Assembly (NCBI RefSeq): GCF_030679875.1
Contig: NZ_JAUXSP010000015.1
Location: forward strand, 186,001-250,000
DNA: 64,000 bases
Reading direction: 5' to 3'
From: Phenylobacterium sp.
GTDB lineage: Bacteria; Pseudomonadota; Alphaproteobacteria; Caulobacterales; Caulobacteraceae
In this document: piece after piece, positions 7,775 to 15,764 of the stretch
How positions within the stretch are numbered: position 1 is the first letter of the stretch
Layout: every line of letters starts with the position of its first letter
Notes under the pieces: model-generated
What the model saw: the letters and a program-made list of their open reading frames with translations, nothing else
What the model was told of the DNA's origin: nothing
The model's database searches: none
Translations under genes and position numbers: made by a program

Positions 7775-9157
7775 ATGCAGCACCAGATGGAGGACTTCAT
7801 CCGCGCGCTCCGGGCCGCCGATGTGCGGGTCTCGCCGGTGGAGTCCATCGACGCCCACGAGGCCGTGGCCCGCATCGGCTATGCCGACCGCGAGCTGTTG
7901 AAGGACGCGCTCTGCGCCACGCTGGCCAAGAGCGAGGACGAGGTTCGGCGGTTCGACCGGGCCTTCGACGCCTTCTTCGCCCGCGACCCCTTCGACTTCG
8001 CCACCCCGCCCCCGCCGCCGGAGGGGGGCGAGGCCGCCCCGCCGGAGGCGAAGCTGGAGGACGTCTCCGAAGAGGCTGCCGGTTCGGAGCTGGCCCAGAT
8101 CATCCTGGCCGGAGATTCCACCGCGCTCAGCCAGGCCATGGAGAAGGCCGCCCAGGCCGCCCAGGTCTCGGAGATCAGGCTGTCGACCCAGAGGAGCCGC
8201 CTGACCCGGCGGCTGCTGGACGAGATGGGGGTGGCCGAGATCGAGAAGATCATCAGCCAGGCCCGAAGGCTCGAGGGCGAGGGCGGAGCCGCCCTGGCCG
8301 ACCGGCTGGAGGCCGGCCGCAAGATCGTGGCGGCCGAGGCCCAGCGCTATGTCCAGCGCCAGCACGACCTCTATGCCGCCGAGAGCGGCCGCCAGCTGCG
8401 CGAGGAGCTGTTGGCGCGCAAGGCGCTGAACGCCGAGGGGGGCATCGATCCTGTCGACCTGCAGGTGATGCAGGCCCTGGTGCGCAAGATGGCCAAGCGC
8501 CTGGCCGACCGATACTCCCGGCGGCGCAACCGGGCCCGCCGGGGCCACCTGGATGTCCGCCGGACGCTGCGCCAATCGATGGCCTATGGGGGCGTGCCGT
8601 TCAACGTGGTCTGGAAGACCGAGCGCGTCGACAAGCCCAAGATCATCGCCATCTGCGACGTCTCCAAGTCGGTGGCCGCGGCCGCCCAGTTCCTGCTGAC
8701 CTTCCTCTACAGCCTCAATGAGGTGGTCGACCGGATGGACGCCTACGCCTTCTCCGGCCGCATGATCCCGGTGAACCAGATCCTGGACGAGCACGGGGTG
8801 GACAAGGCGATCCTGGAGGTCCTCAAGCTGATCGGCTTCCAGCAGACCGACTATGGCCGCGCCCTGCAGGACTTCGCCGAGAACCATCTCGACAAGCTCG
8901 ATCGCCACACCACGGTGATCTTCCTGGGCGACGCCCGGTCCAACTATGCCGATCCGCGCCTGGACATCATGCGCACCATCCACGAGCGGTCCCGCTCAGT
9001 GATCTGGCTGAACCCGGAGCCGGAGAGCTACTGGAACCAGGGCGACAGCGTCATGAACCGCTACCTGCCCTTCTGCCACCTGGCCAAGACCTGCAACACG
9101 CTCGACCAGCTCGAACGCATCATCGAAGACGTCCTGCGCCAGTATGTGCCTCACTGA
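7775..9157 (+). CDS. CoxE-like VWA domain-containing protein
   Basis: This 460-residue protein has a C-terminal von Willebrand factor A domain. Its metal-ion-dependent adhesion motif is ICDVSKSVAA (DxSxS), with a second conserved acidic stretch at FLGDARSNYADPR. The N-terminal half is helical and charged, as in CoxE proteins, which partner MoxR/CoxD ATPases in Mo/Cu carbon monoxide dehydrogenase maturation and other systems. The middle carries an Arg-rich stretch (YSRRRNRARRG) seen in this family. It is coupled to the upstream MoxR ATPase. No CO dehydrogenase subunit is adjacent, although a Mo-hydroxylase (IorBA) lies about 1 kb further on the opposite strand. Confidence 0.9.
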   Translation: MQHQMEDFIRALRAADVRVSPVESIDAHEAVARIGYADRELLKDALCATLAKSEDEVRRFDRAFDAFFARDPFDFATPPPPPEGGEAAPPEAKLEDVSEEAAGSELAQIILAGDSTALSQAMEKAAQAAQVSEIRLSTQRSRLTRRLLDEMGVAEIEKIISQARRLEGEGGAALADRLEAGRKIVAAEAQRYVQRQHDLYAAESGRQLREELLARKALNAEGGIDPVDLQVMQALVRKMAKRLADRYSRRRNRARRGHLDVRRTLRQSMAYGGVPFNVVWKTERVDKPKIIAICDVSKSVAAAAQFLLTFLYSLNEVVDRMDAYAFSGRMIPVNQILDEHGVDKAILEVLKLIGFQQTDYGRALQDFAENHLDKLDRHTTVIFLGDARSNYADPRLDIMRTIHERSRSVIWLNPEPESYWNQGDSVMNRYLPFCHLAKTCNTLDQLERIIEDVLRQYVPH

Positions 9158-9288
9158 GGGGGGTTAGATGCGGCGGGGCCAGCGGCCAGTGATGTGGATG
9201 CCATCATCCGTGGGTCGACGACAGCAGCCGCGACCCCTTCCAGGACCATTCCCAGCCGCCCAAGAAGCGTACCTGAAAGGCGATCCGG
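9158..9288. other. Intergenic remnant between coxE and the DUF3800 gene
   Basis: This 131-bp spacer holds no intact gene. A short plus-strand frame from 9214 to the stop at 9276 reads like the polar tail of a protein (ends DPFQDHSQPPKKRT), but an in-frame stop lies close upstream and no start or body is present. It may be the 3' end of a gene whose remainder was lost when the DUF3800 gene arrived. This reading is speculative. Confidence 0.3.
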
Positions 9289-10029
9289 TCAAGCACCCCA
9301 TCCGCCGACGCGGGTAATTGCCTCCTCAAGCTCGATCAAGAGCGGGCGTCGATAGGCAATGGTCTTGTCCAGCGGCCGAACAAGCGCCACGAGGTCGGCG
9401 CGGCTCACCCGCACATTATTCATTCCACGAATAAAGTCGTTCCGCCAAAGCCACGCCAGGAGATCAGCCGACTGCAGCGGGACGACCTTAGTCTTCTCGA
9501 CGAAGGTGTGATTCCCGTAGGCGAAGCGCCGACGCGCCTCTTCATGCTGGAACACCTCGTGCATGATCCGGTTCGCTTCGCTTTGGTCACGGTGGCCTGC
9601 CTCAAAGAAGTAGGCGATCTCGCCGCGGAAGTTGGTGCGCTTCCGCCAATCGCTTATCGCTGCAAGGCAGCCCCGAAGGCAGAACGAGTATGCCCCACCG
9701 ATGCTTGGCTTCGGGGTGATAATTTCGTTGTACTCTCGCTCATCCACTGTGACTGAAAAGCCGAACACGGCGCAGTCATGGATCGTAGCAATCAACTCCT
9801 TCTCGACCTCGATGCGCTTCTGTTTGTGCATGTGGTCAAATGGGGAATTGCCGGGCGCGAAGTCCACCATGTGGAAAAAGGGAATCTTCTCCCGCTTCAG
9901 GACTTTTCCCCATTTCTTAGTGAAGCGGTTGGCCCCTGCCTTCAGGAAAAGATATCCGGCCACGCACATGACCGGCGACCCGTCGTGGGTCCCGCTCTCA
10001 TCAATATAGACCTCTGCAAACGCCGCCAA
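9289..10029 (-). CDS. DUF3800 domain-containing protein
   Basis: This 246-residue protein has the hallmarks of DUF3800: an N-terminal YIDESG motif and a C-terminal LQSADLLAW motif, with conserved Asp/Glu residues consistent with an RNase H-like nuclease fold. Base composition and codon use are visibly lower in GC than both neighbours (AAT, AAA, ATA and TTT codons are frequent). It stands alone with no operon partner, between a possible gene remnant and IorB. These points suggest recent horizontal acquisition. DUF3800 genes are frequently found in mobile or defence-like contexts; no molecular activity is claimed here. Confidence 0.85.
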   Translation of the reverse strand: MAAFAEVYIDESGTHDGSPVMCVAGYLFLKAGANRFTKKWGKVLKREKIPFFHMVDFAPGNSPFDHMHKQKRIEVEKELIATIHDCAVFGFSVTVDEREYNEIITPKPSIGGAYSFCLRGCLAAISDWRKRTNFRGEIAYFFEAGHRDQSEANRIMHEVFQHEEARRRFAYGNHTFVEKTKVVPLQSADLLAWLWRNDFIRGMNNVRVSRADLVALVRPLDKTIAYRRPLLIELEEAITRVGGWGA

Positions 10030-10094
10030 AGCTTCCCACCCCGAGACAAGTACAAAAATGGAATGCGTAGCGGTTGGTTGTTCGGGGTAGCGAC

Positions 10095-12269
10095 CTACCC
10101 CGCCGCCAGCTCCGACGCCTTCAGCGGCAGGCTCCGCACCCGCTTGCCCGTGGCGGCGAAGATGGCGTTGGTGACGGCTGGCACCACCGGCGGCAGGGCG
10201 GGTTCGCCCAGGCCCGTGGGCGGGTTGTCGGACTTGATGAAGTGGGTCTCGATCACCGGCGCATCAGCGATGCGCAGCAGGGGGAAGGTGTCGAAATTGG
10301 CCTGTTCCACCTGGCCGTCCTTGATGGTGATCTCGCCGAACATTTCGGAAATGCCGTCGATCACCGAGCCCTCGATCTGGTTGAGCGCGCCGAGCGGATT
10401 GATGATCTGGCGGCCGACATCGGCGGCGACCCAGACCTTCTCAACCTTCACCGTCCCGTCCTGCGCGACGGCCACCTGGGCCACCTCGGCAAAATAGCCC
10501 AGATGGCTGTAGTGGAAGGCGATGCCCTGGCCCTGGCGGGGGCCGAGCGTGGTCTTGCCCCAACGGGCCTTTTCGGCGGCCAGACGCACGACGCCGGCCA
10601 TGCGTTCGGCGTCAAAGGCGCCGCCGCTGGACTGGGCCAGCAGGCGCAGGCGCATCTCCACCGGATCGACGCCGCCGGCATGGGCCAGTTCGTCGATGAA
10701 GGACTGCACCACAAAGGCGATGGCGTTGCTGCCCGGGGCGCGCAAGGGGCCGGTGGGCACGCCCAGCGGCATCATGGAGACGTCGAGCTTGTAGTTGGGA
10801 AGGAACTGGGCGGGGAATTCGGTGGCCGCCATGCCGGCGCTGCGGGCCGTGGCCTCACCTTCGCCAAAGGTGACGAAGTGGTTGGCCCAGGCGGTGATGT
10901 TCCCCGCAGAGTCGACCCCGCCGCGGAAGTGGTGGAAGCCCGCCGGCCGATAGAAGTCGTGGCGCATGTCGTCTTCGCGGGTCCAGACCAGCTTGACCGG
11001 GGCGCCGGCCTCCCGGGCGATCCAGGCGGCCTCGACCATGTAGTCGTTCATCAGCCGGCGACCAAAGCCGCCGCCTGAGCGGGTCATGTGGACGATGACG
11101 TTTTCCGGCGCGATCCCCAGGGTCTTGGCGACCAGCTGGCGGCCGGGCTCGGGCAGCTGGGTCGGGGCCCAGATCTCCATCTTGCCGTCATGGAAGTGCG
11201 CCGTGCAGTTCTGCGGCTCCAGCGTGGCGTGGCTGAGGAAGGGATAGAAGTAGTCGGCCTCCACCGTCTTGGCCGAGCCCGACAGCGCGGCCTCGACATC
11301 GCCGTCGCTGCGCAGGGACTTGCCGCCCTTGGCCGCGACGAGGCTGCGGGCCTGGCCGGCATAGCCCGGTGTGGACTGGCTGGAGGTCGGATGATCCGCC
11401 CACTGAACTTTTAGCGCCTGACGGCCCTTGTTGGCGGCCCACCAACTGTCGGCGACCACGGCGACGCCGGGCAGCAGGCCGTCGAGTTCGGTCCCGCCCT
11501 CGACCACGAAGGCCTTGCGCACGCCCTTGACGGCTTGCGCCGCGGCGAGGTCGGCGCCGGCCACCTTTGCGGCGAACACGGGCGCCTTTTCATAGGCGGC
11601 GTAGAGCATGCCCGGCAGGCGCATATCGATGCCGAACAGGGGCTGGCCGGTGACGATGGCGGCGGTGTCTACCTGGGGGATGGGCTGGCCGATGATGCGG
11701 TAGTTCGCGGCGTCCTTGAGCTTCAGGCTCGAAAGTTCCGGCGCGGTCTGGGTGGCGGCCTTGGCGGCGAGCGCGCCATAGGTCGCCCGGCGGCGGCTGG
11801 CGGCATGGACGACCACGCCGGGCTCCGTCGTCAGGCTGGCGACATCGACGCTCCAGTCGGCGGCGGCCGCGGCCATCAGCATGGCGCGCCCGGCCGCGCC
11901 GACCTGGCGCAGCTGGTCCCAATGCAGGGGGGTGGCCATGCTGCCGCCGGCGAACTGGCGGCCATAGGCTTGCGGATCATTGCCGGCCTGGACCGTGCGG
12001 ACATTGGCCCAGTCCACGTCCAGCTCCTCGGCGATCAGCATGGGCAGGGAGGTCTTGATCCCCTGGCCGATCTCCGGGTTCTTCGACACGATGGTGATGA
12101 TCCCATCCGGGGCGATCTGCACATAGGCGTTGAGCTTGGCGGGGCCATCGGCCGCTGCGCCCTTGCCGGCGAAGGAGAAGGCCAGGACCAGACCGCCGGC
12201 GCCGCCGCCAGCCAGCACGGCCCGGCGGGAGGGGGAGAAGCCCTGAGTGATGTTGGTGATCATGCCCAT
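10095..12269 (-). CDS. iorB: Isoquinoline 1-oxidoreductase-type molybdopterin subunit (IorB-like)
   Basis: This 724-residue large subunit belongs to the xanthine-oxidase/aldehyde-oxidase family and lacks an associated FAD subunit, like IorB. It begins with a twin-arginine leader (SRRAVLAGGGAGGLVLAFSF), so the folded heterodimer should be exported by Tat. Cofactor-region motifs include GQGIKTSLPMLIAEELDVDW and SGGGFGRR. The start at 12269 lies in GGAGGCCTGAAGACC-ATG, five bases after the IorA stop; the upstream in-frame extension overlaps IorA in another frame and is rejected. IorAB of Brevundimonas diminuta hydroxylates N-heterocycles, but related enzymes oxidise aldehydes, so the substrate is open. 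Confidence 0.9.
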   Translation of the reverse strand: MGMITNITQGFSPSRRAVLAGGGAGGLVLAFSFAGKGAAADGPAKLNAYVQIAPDGIITIVSKNPEIGQGIKTSLPMLIAEELDVDWANVRTVQAGNDPQAYGRQFAGGSMATPLHWDQLRQVGAAGRAMLMAAAAADWSVDVASLTTEPGVVVHAASRRRATYGALAAKAATQTAPELSSLKLKDAANYRIIGQPIPQVDTAAIVTGQPLFGIDMRLPGMLYAAYEKAPVFAAKVAGADLAAAQAVKGVRKAFVVEGGTELDGLLPGVAVVADSWWAANKGRQALKVQWADHPTSSQSTPGYAGQARSLVAAKGGKSLRSDGDVEAALSGSAKTVEADYFYPFLSHATLEPQNCTAHFHDGKMEIWAPTQLPEPGRQLVAKTLGIAPENVIVHMTRSGGGFGRRLMNDYMVEAAWIAREAGAPVKLVWTREDDMRHDFYRPAGFHHFRGGVDSAGNITAWANHFVTFGEGEATARSAGMAATEFPAQFLPNYKLDVSMMPLGVPTGPLRAPGSNAIAFVVQSFIDELAHAGGVDPVEMRLRLLAQSSGGAFDAERMAGVVRLAAEKARWGKTTLGPRQGQGIAFHYSHLGYFAEVAQVAVAQDGTVKVEKVWVAADVGRQIINPLGALNQIEGSVIDGISEMFGEITIKDGQVEQANFDTFPLLRIADAPVIETHFIKSDNPPTGLGEPALPPVVPAVTNAIFAATGKRVRSLPLKASELAAG

Positions 12270-12274
12270 GGTCT

Positions 12275-12736
12275 TCAGGCCTCCTGGCCGGCGGCGCGCT
12301 TGATGGCTGCGCGGATGCGAACATAGGTGGCGCAGCGGCAGATGTTGCCCGCCATGGCCGCGTCGATGTCGTCGTCGGTGGGGGCCGGGTTCTGGGACAG
12401 GAGCGCGGTGGCCGACATGATCTGGCCGGGCTGGCAGTAGCCGCACTGGGCCACGTCAAGCTCGCTCCAGGCCTTCTGGACCCGGGCGCCGACCTCAAGC
12501 GCGCTGGCGCCTTCGATGGTGGTGATCTTGGCGTCGCCGATGGCTTCGATGGGGGTCATGCAGGCGCGGATCGGGGCGCCGTCCGCATGGACGGTGCAGG
12601 CGCCGCACTGGGCGATCCCACAGCCGAACTTGGTGCCCACCAAACCCAGGGTGTCGCGCAGCACCCACAGCAGCGGGGTGTCGGGATCCACGTCGGCGTT
12701 CATCGTCACGCCGTTGACGTTGAGCTCGTAGGCCAT
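12275..12736 (-). CDS. iorA: [2Fe-2S] subunit of IorAB-type hydroxylase
   Basis: This 153-residue protein carries two [2Fe-2S] clusters. The N-terminal plant-type ferredoxin cluster has ligands in [10 protein letters not shown] and a following Cys (IRAC). The C-terminal helical cluster has ligands in CGYCQPG and NICRC. It passes electrons from the Mo cofactor in the downstream subunit to an external acceptor, probably a cytochrome. The ATG at 12736 is preceded by AAGGGGACGGGG and gives the usual MAYELNVNG start; the ATG 36 bp upstream adds a charged, atypical extension. It forms an operon with iorB. No adjacent cytochrome or maturation (XdhC) gene is seen. Confidence 0.93.
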   Translation of the reverse strand: MAYELNVNGVTMNADVDPDTPLLWVLRDTLGLVGTKFGCGIAQCGACTVHADGAPIRACMTPIEAIGDAKITTIEGASALEVGARVQKAWSELDVAQCGYCQPGQIMSATALLSQNPAPTDDDIDAAMAGNICRCATYVRIRAAIKRAAGQEA

Positions 12737-12815
12737 GCCCCGTCCCCTTGTTCTGGTTTCCTCAGATACCAAGAGTACGGGCGACGGGGGCGGAGGTAAA
12801 CGGTTGTTCGAACTT

Positions 12816-12876
12816 CGCTCTAGCCCGGGGCGCGTTTCATCCGATCACCGGTTCCCCCTTATCGGAACGCGCTCTA
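12816..12876. repeat. Palindromic intergenic element
   Basis: An imperfect inverted repeat pairs GCGCGTTTCATCCGAT (12830-12845) with ATCGGAACGCGC (12861-12872), with four extra bases in the left arm. CGCTCTAG occurs at both outer ends (12816-12823 and 12869-12876) as a direct repeat. The sequence resembles the GCGTTCCGAT-type palindromes scattered between genes in many alphaproteobacteria. It overlaps the stop codon of the TPM-domain gene and may act as its transcript end. Copy number in the genome cannot be judged from here. Confidence 0.55.
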
Positions 12877-13569
12877 GAGGCGGGGGATCAGGAGCACCGC
12901 GTCTGGCAGCTCATTGGGGTTGTCGGTGGGGTCGGCGGGGAAGTGCTCGGCCAGGATGTCGCCCACCTGGGTGATGGCGGCCACCAGGCCTTCGCCGGTG
13001 CGCCCGGCCTTGGCGCCCGCCACCAGGGCGGCGATGGCGTCATCCCAGCGCTTCTGATCGACCACCGCGGCGATGCCCTCGTCGGCGATCAGTTCTGCGC
13101 CATGCTCGGCCAGGGAGACGAAGATCAGCACGCCGGTCCGCTCCCGGGTCTGGTGCAGGTTGCGGGCCAGGAACAGCTCCTGGGCGTGGCGCCGGGTGCG
13201 GTCGAGCTTGACGCTGCGGGGCGTCATGAAGCGGCGCACAGGACCCAGCGAGCCCACCACCGCGACCAGGATGAAGAGGACCGCCTGCAGGACCAGGGTG
13301 GCGGTCAGCGCCCCGCGCACCGCCATCTCGGCGGCTGCGCCCGCCTGGGCCGCCGTCCAGGGGGCGAAGGCGTCGGGGACCGACACCTGGACGCCGGCCA
13401 GCAGCAGGATGGCCGGGGCCGCCAGCGCGGTCAGGCCCGCCCACAGGAAGGGGGTTTCGCGATAGTCCGAGGACTCCTCGGCGATGACGCAATAGAGCTC
13501 GCCCCGGGTGCGGGTCTCGGCGGCGCGGACGGCGGCCTTGACCGCCTGGGTCTCCTGATCGTTCAGCAT
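12874..13569 (-). CDS. TPM domain membrane protein
   Basis: This 231-residue protein has an N-terminal segment with RGELYCVIAEES, two hydrophobic segments (about residues 45-60 and 85-110), then a TPM (repair phosphatase-like) domain with HAQELFLARNLHQTRERTGVLIFVSLAEHGAELIADEGI. TPM proteins commonly sit beside LemA and YgcG in this order. The start ATG is separated by one base from the stop of the upstream YgcG-like gene (TGA-G-ATG), so expression is coupled. The stop lies inside the palindromic element. A role in envelope protein quality control is inferred from family context only. Confidence 0.85.
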   Translation of the reverse strand: MLNDQETQAVKAAVRAAETRTRGELYCVIAEESSDYRETPFLWAGLTALAAPAILLLAGVQVSVPDAFAPWTAAQAGAAAEMAVRGALTATLVLQAVLFILVAVVGSLGPVRRFMTPRSVKLDRTRRHAQELFLARNLHQTRERTGVLIFVSLAEHGAELIADEGIAAVVDQKRWDDAIAALVAGAKAGRTGEGLVAAITQVGDILAEHFPADPTDNPNELPDAVLLIPRL

Positions 13570-13570
13570 C

Positions 13571-14374
13571 TCACCAGCTCCCCGAGGATCCGCCGCCACC
13601 GAAGCCGCCGCCGCCGCCGGAGAAACCTCCCCCGCCGAAGCCGCCGCCGCCACCGAAGCCGCCCCCGCCGCGGCCGCTGCTGCTGGAGATCAGCAGGGGC
13701 AGGAGCCACCAGAGGCTGGAGCCCCGGCGTCCGCGGCCACGGCCGCGACCAAAGGCGCCCATGAAGCCGCCGATGATCCAGAAGACGATGAACAGCACGA
13801 AGATGATCGGGGCGATCAGGCCCTCTTCGCCTTGCGATTGTTCAGCCGCGGCTGCGGCCCGGGCCAGGGCCTCGTCTTCCGGCAGGGCCAGCTGATCAAT
13901 GATCGCCCCCGTGCCGGCGATGACGCCGGCCTCCATCTCACCCTCGCGAAACTGCGGCAGGACGACAGCCTGGAGGATAGTGGAGGACAGGGCGTCGGTG
14001 AGGATCGGCTCCAGCCCGTAGCCCACCTCGATGCGGACCTTGCGCTGGTTCGGCGCGACGATGAACAGGGCGCCGGAATCGGTCTCGGCCTCGCCGATCC
14101 CCCAGTGGCGGCCGAGCTGATAGCCGTAGTCCTCGATCTCATAGCCCTGCAGATCGGGCAGGGTGACCACCACCAGCTGGCGGCCGCTGGCGCTCTCCAG
14201 GGCGGCGAGCTGCTCGGTGAGCTGGGCCTCGGTCTGGGGCGAGAGCATGTTTGCGCCGTCGACCACGCGGCCGCTCAACGCCGGGAAGCTGGGCGCGGTC
14301 TGGGCCTGTCCCGTCCCGGCCAAGGCCAGGACGAGACCGAAGGCCAGGGCGCAGGCGGCGCCGAACGACCTCAT
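13571..14374 (-). CDS. YgcG-like TPM domain protein with Gly-rich tail
   Basis: This 267-residue protein has a signal peptide (to about GTGQAQ), a periplasmic TPM domain (about 30-160) and a transmembrane segment around APIIFVLFIVFWIIGGFMG. The C-terminus is extremely Gly/Ser-rich (repeated GGGGFGG blocks). This matches the YgcG/TPM family, in which the Gly-rich tail is a known feature. Its start overlaps the LemA stop (ATGA), and it is followed by a second TPM gene, giving the common lemA-TPM-TPM arrangement. Cellular function of the family is poorly defined. Confidence 0.9.
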   Translation of the reverse strand: MRSFGAACALAFGLVLALAGTGQAQTAPSFPALSGRVVDGANMLSPQTEAQLTEQLAALESASGRQLVVVTLPDLQGYEIEDYGYQLGRHWGIGEAETDSGALFIVAPNQRKVRIEVGYGLEPILTDALSSTILQAVVLPQFREGEMEAGVIAGTGAIIDQLALPEDEALARAAAAAEQSQGEEGLIAPIIFVLFIVFWIIGGFMGAFGRGRGRGRRGSSLWWLLPLLISSSSGRGGGGFGGGGGFGGGGFSGGGGGFGGGGSSGSW

Positions 14375-15060
14375 TGGGCGGGCGCAGGCTCAATGGCAGG
14401 CGCAGGCGCAGGCGCCGGCAGCGGCGCGGGAACCGGCGCGGGGGCCGGAGCAGCCGGCTGCTCGAAGGTCACAGTCGGCGCCGTCTGGGCCGAGGCTGTG
14501 GCTTCGAAGGTCTGCATGGGCTCGGCCCAGCCATGGACGGTGTTGGCCCAGATGGCGCCGGGGAAGGTGCGGATCTCGGTATTGTAGTCGCGCACGGCCT
14601 CATTGTAGTCGCGCCGGGCGATGGCGATCCGGTTTTCGGTGCCTTCCAGCTGGCTCTGCAGGGCCAGGAAGTTCTGGTTGGACTTCAGCTCCGGATAGCG
14701 CTCCTGGATCATCATCAGTCGGCCCAGCACCCCTGACAGCTGGTTCTGCGCCTGGGCGAAGCGCTCGAACTGGGCCGGATCGGTGATGGTGTCGGCGTTG
14801 ACCTGGACCTGGGTCGCCGAGGCCCGCGCCTCGGTGACGGCCACCAGGACCTCGCGCTCCTGGGCGGCGAAGCCCTGGACGGTGGAGACCAGGTTGGGGA
14901 TCAGGTCCGAACGGCGCTGGTACTGGTTCTGCACCTCGGCCCAGGCGGCCTTGGCCCGCTCGTCCTTGGTGGGAATGGTGTTGATGCCGCAGCCGGCGAG
15001 CGCCAGCGGAACGGCGATCAGGACGGCGGCGCGGGCGAGGCGGGCGAACAGTCTGGACAA
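14371..15060 (-). CDS. LemA family lipoprotein
   Basis: LemA family proteins have one N-terminal membrane anchor and a long helical domain. Here the domain spans KAAWAEVQNQYQRRSDLIPNLV, typical of the family, to about residue 190, followed by a Pro/Ala-rich tail. The N-terminus carries a lipobox (PLALAGC), indicating a lipoprotein. I favour the TTG at 15060, which follows GGAG with good spacing and gives a compact signal peptide. The ATG at 15129 would add 23 residues rich in basic and polar amino acids. It is the first gene of the LemA-TPM-TPM operon. Confidence 0.88.
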   Translation of the reverse strand: MSRLFARLARAAVLIAVPLALAGCGINTIPTKDERAKAAWAEVQNQYQRRSDLIPNLVSTVQGFAAQEREVLVAVTEARASATQVQVNADTITDPAQFERFAQAQNQLSGVLGRLMMIQERYPELKSNQNFLALQSQLEGTENRIAIARRDYNEAVRDYNTEIRTFPGAIWANTVHGWAEPMQTFEATASAQTAPTVTFEQPAAPAPAPVPAPLPAPAPAPAIEPAPAQ

Positions 15061-15144
15061 GGCGGGCGCTCCGAAGTGGTGATGGCGCAGTTTCGGCGCG
15101 AATGTGGGCTGCGCCTTGATCCTGCGCAATGGGCGCCGCGCGCG

Positions 15145-15747
15145 TCAGGCCGCCAAAGCCTCCTCGACCTGGCCCAGGCGATCCTTGCCGAAGAACATCT
15201 CCTGGCCCACGAAGAAGGTGGGGATCCCAAAGGCGCCACGGGCGGCGGCGGCCTCCGTGCCCGCCATCAGCTCGGCTTTCACGGCCGGGTCCTGTGTGGC
15301 CTCCAGCAGCCCTTGGGCGTCAAGCCCGGCGGCGGTGAGCACCTCGGCGACTACCGCCGGATCATCCATCTTGCGCCCCTGCTCCCACATGGCGACCAGC
15401 ACCGCTTCGATATAGGGCGTTTCGACACCGGCCCGCCGGGCGGCGACCAGGCCACGCATGATCAGCAGCGTGTTGACCGGAAAGTGCGGATTCATCTGGA
15501 AGGCGGTCAGCCCGTGGCGGGCCACAAAGCGCCGCGTCTCCAGGTTCTCATAGGCGAGCTTGCCCTTGACCTCGGCGAAGGCCTCCATGGGCGAGCGGTT
15601 GGAGGTCAGCTTGAAGAGACCGCCCAGCAGCACCGGCGTCACCTTCACCACAGCGCCGGTGCGCGCCAGGATCGCCGGCAGGGCGCGCCAGGACAGGTAG
15701 GCGTTGGGACTGCCGAAATCGAACAGGAATTCCAGGGTGGCGGCCAT
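15145..15747 (-). CDS. DsbA-family 2-hydroxychromene-2-carboxylate isomerase-like protein
   Basis: This 200-residue protein matches the thioredoxin-fold isomerase family named for 2-hydroxychromene-2-carboxylate isomerase (NahD), a glutathione-dependent enzyme. The N-terminus reads LEFLFDFGSPNAYLSW, with the family Ser in place of the DsbA CxxC, and the C-terminal half contains GAFGIPTFFVGQEMFFGKDRL. The ATG follows AAGGAGAG, which decides it over an ATG 36 bp upstream. It lies downstream of an SDR gene in a likely two-gene operon controlled by the divergent HxlR regulator. The real substrate is unknown, since no naphthalene pathway genes are present. Confidence 0.88.
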   Translation of the reverse strand: MAATLEFLFDFGSPNAYLSWRALPAILARTGAVVKVTPVLLGGLFKLTSNRSPMEAFAEVKGKLAYENLETRRFVARHGLTAFQMNPHFPVNTLLIMRGLVAARRAGVETPYIEAVLVAMWEQGRKMDDPAVVAEVLTAAGLDAQGLLEATQDPAVKAELMAGTEAAAARGAFGIPTFFVGQEMFFGKDRLGQVEEALAA

Positions 15748-15764
15748 CGGGCGTCTCTCCTTGC

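Noticed and set aside
7340-8983. 547-residue minus-strand frame opposite MoxR and CoxE
   Set aside because: The sense strand encodes complete MoxR and VWA motifs; the antisense frame has none and is rich in Gly/Leu/His/Gln shadows.
13571-13720. Gly-codon repeats in the YgcG tail as a possible tandem repeat or CRISPR-like array
   Set aside because: The repeats encode the family's normal Gly-rich C-terminus with irregular units and no spacers.
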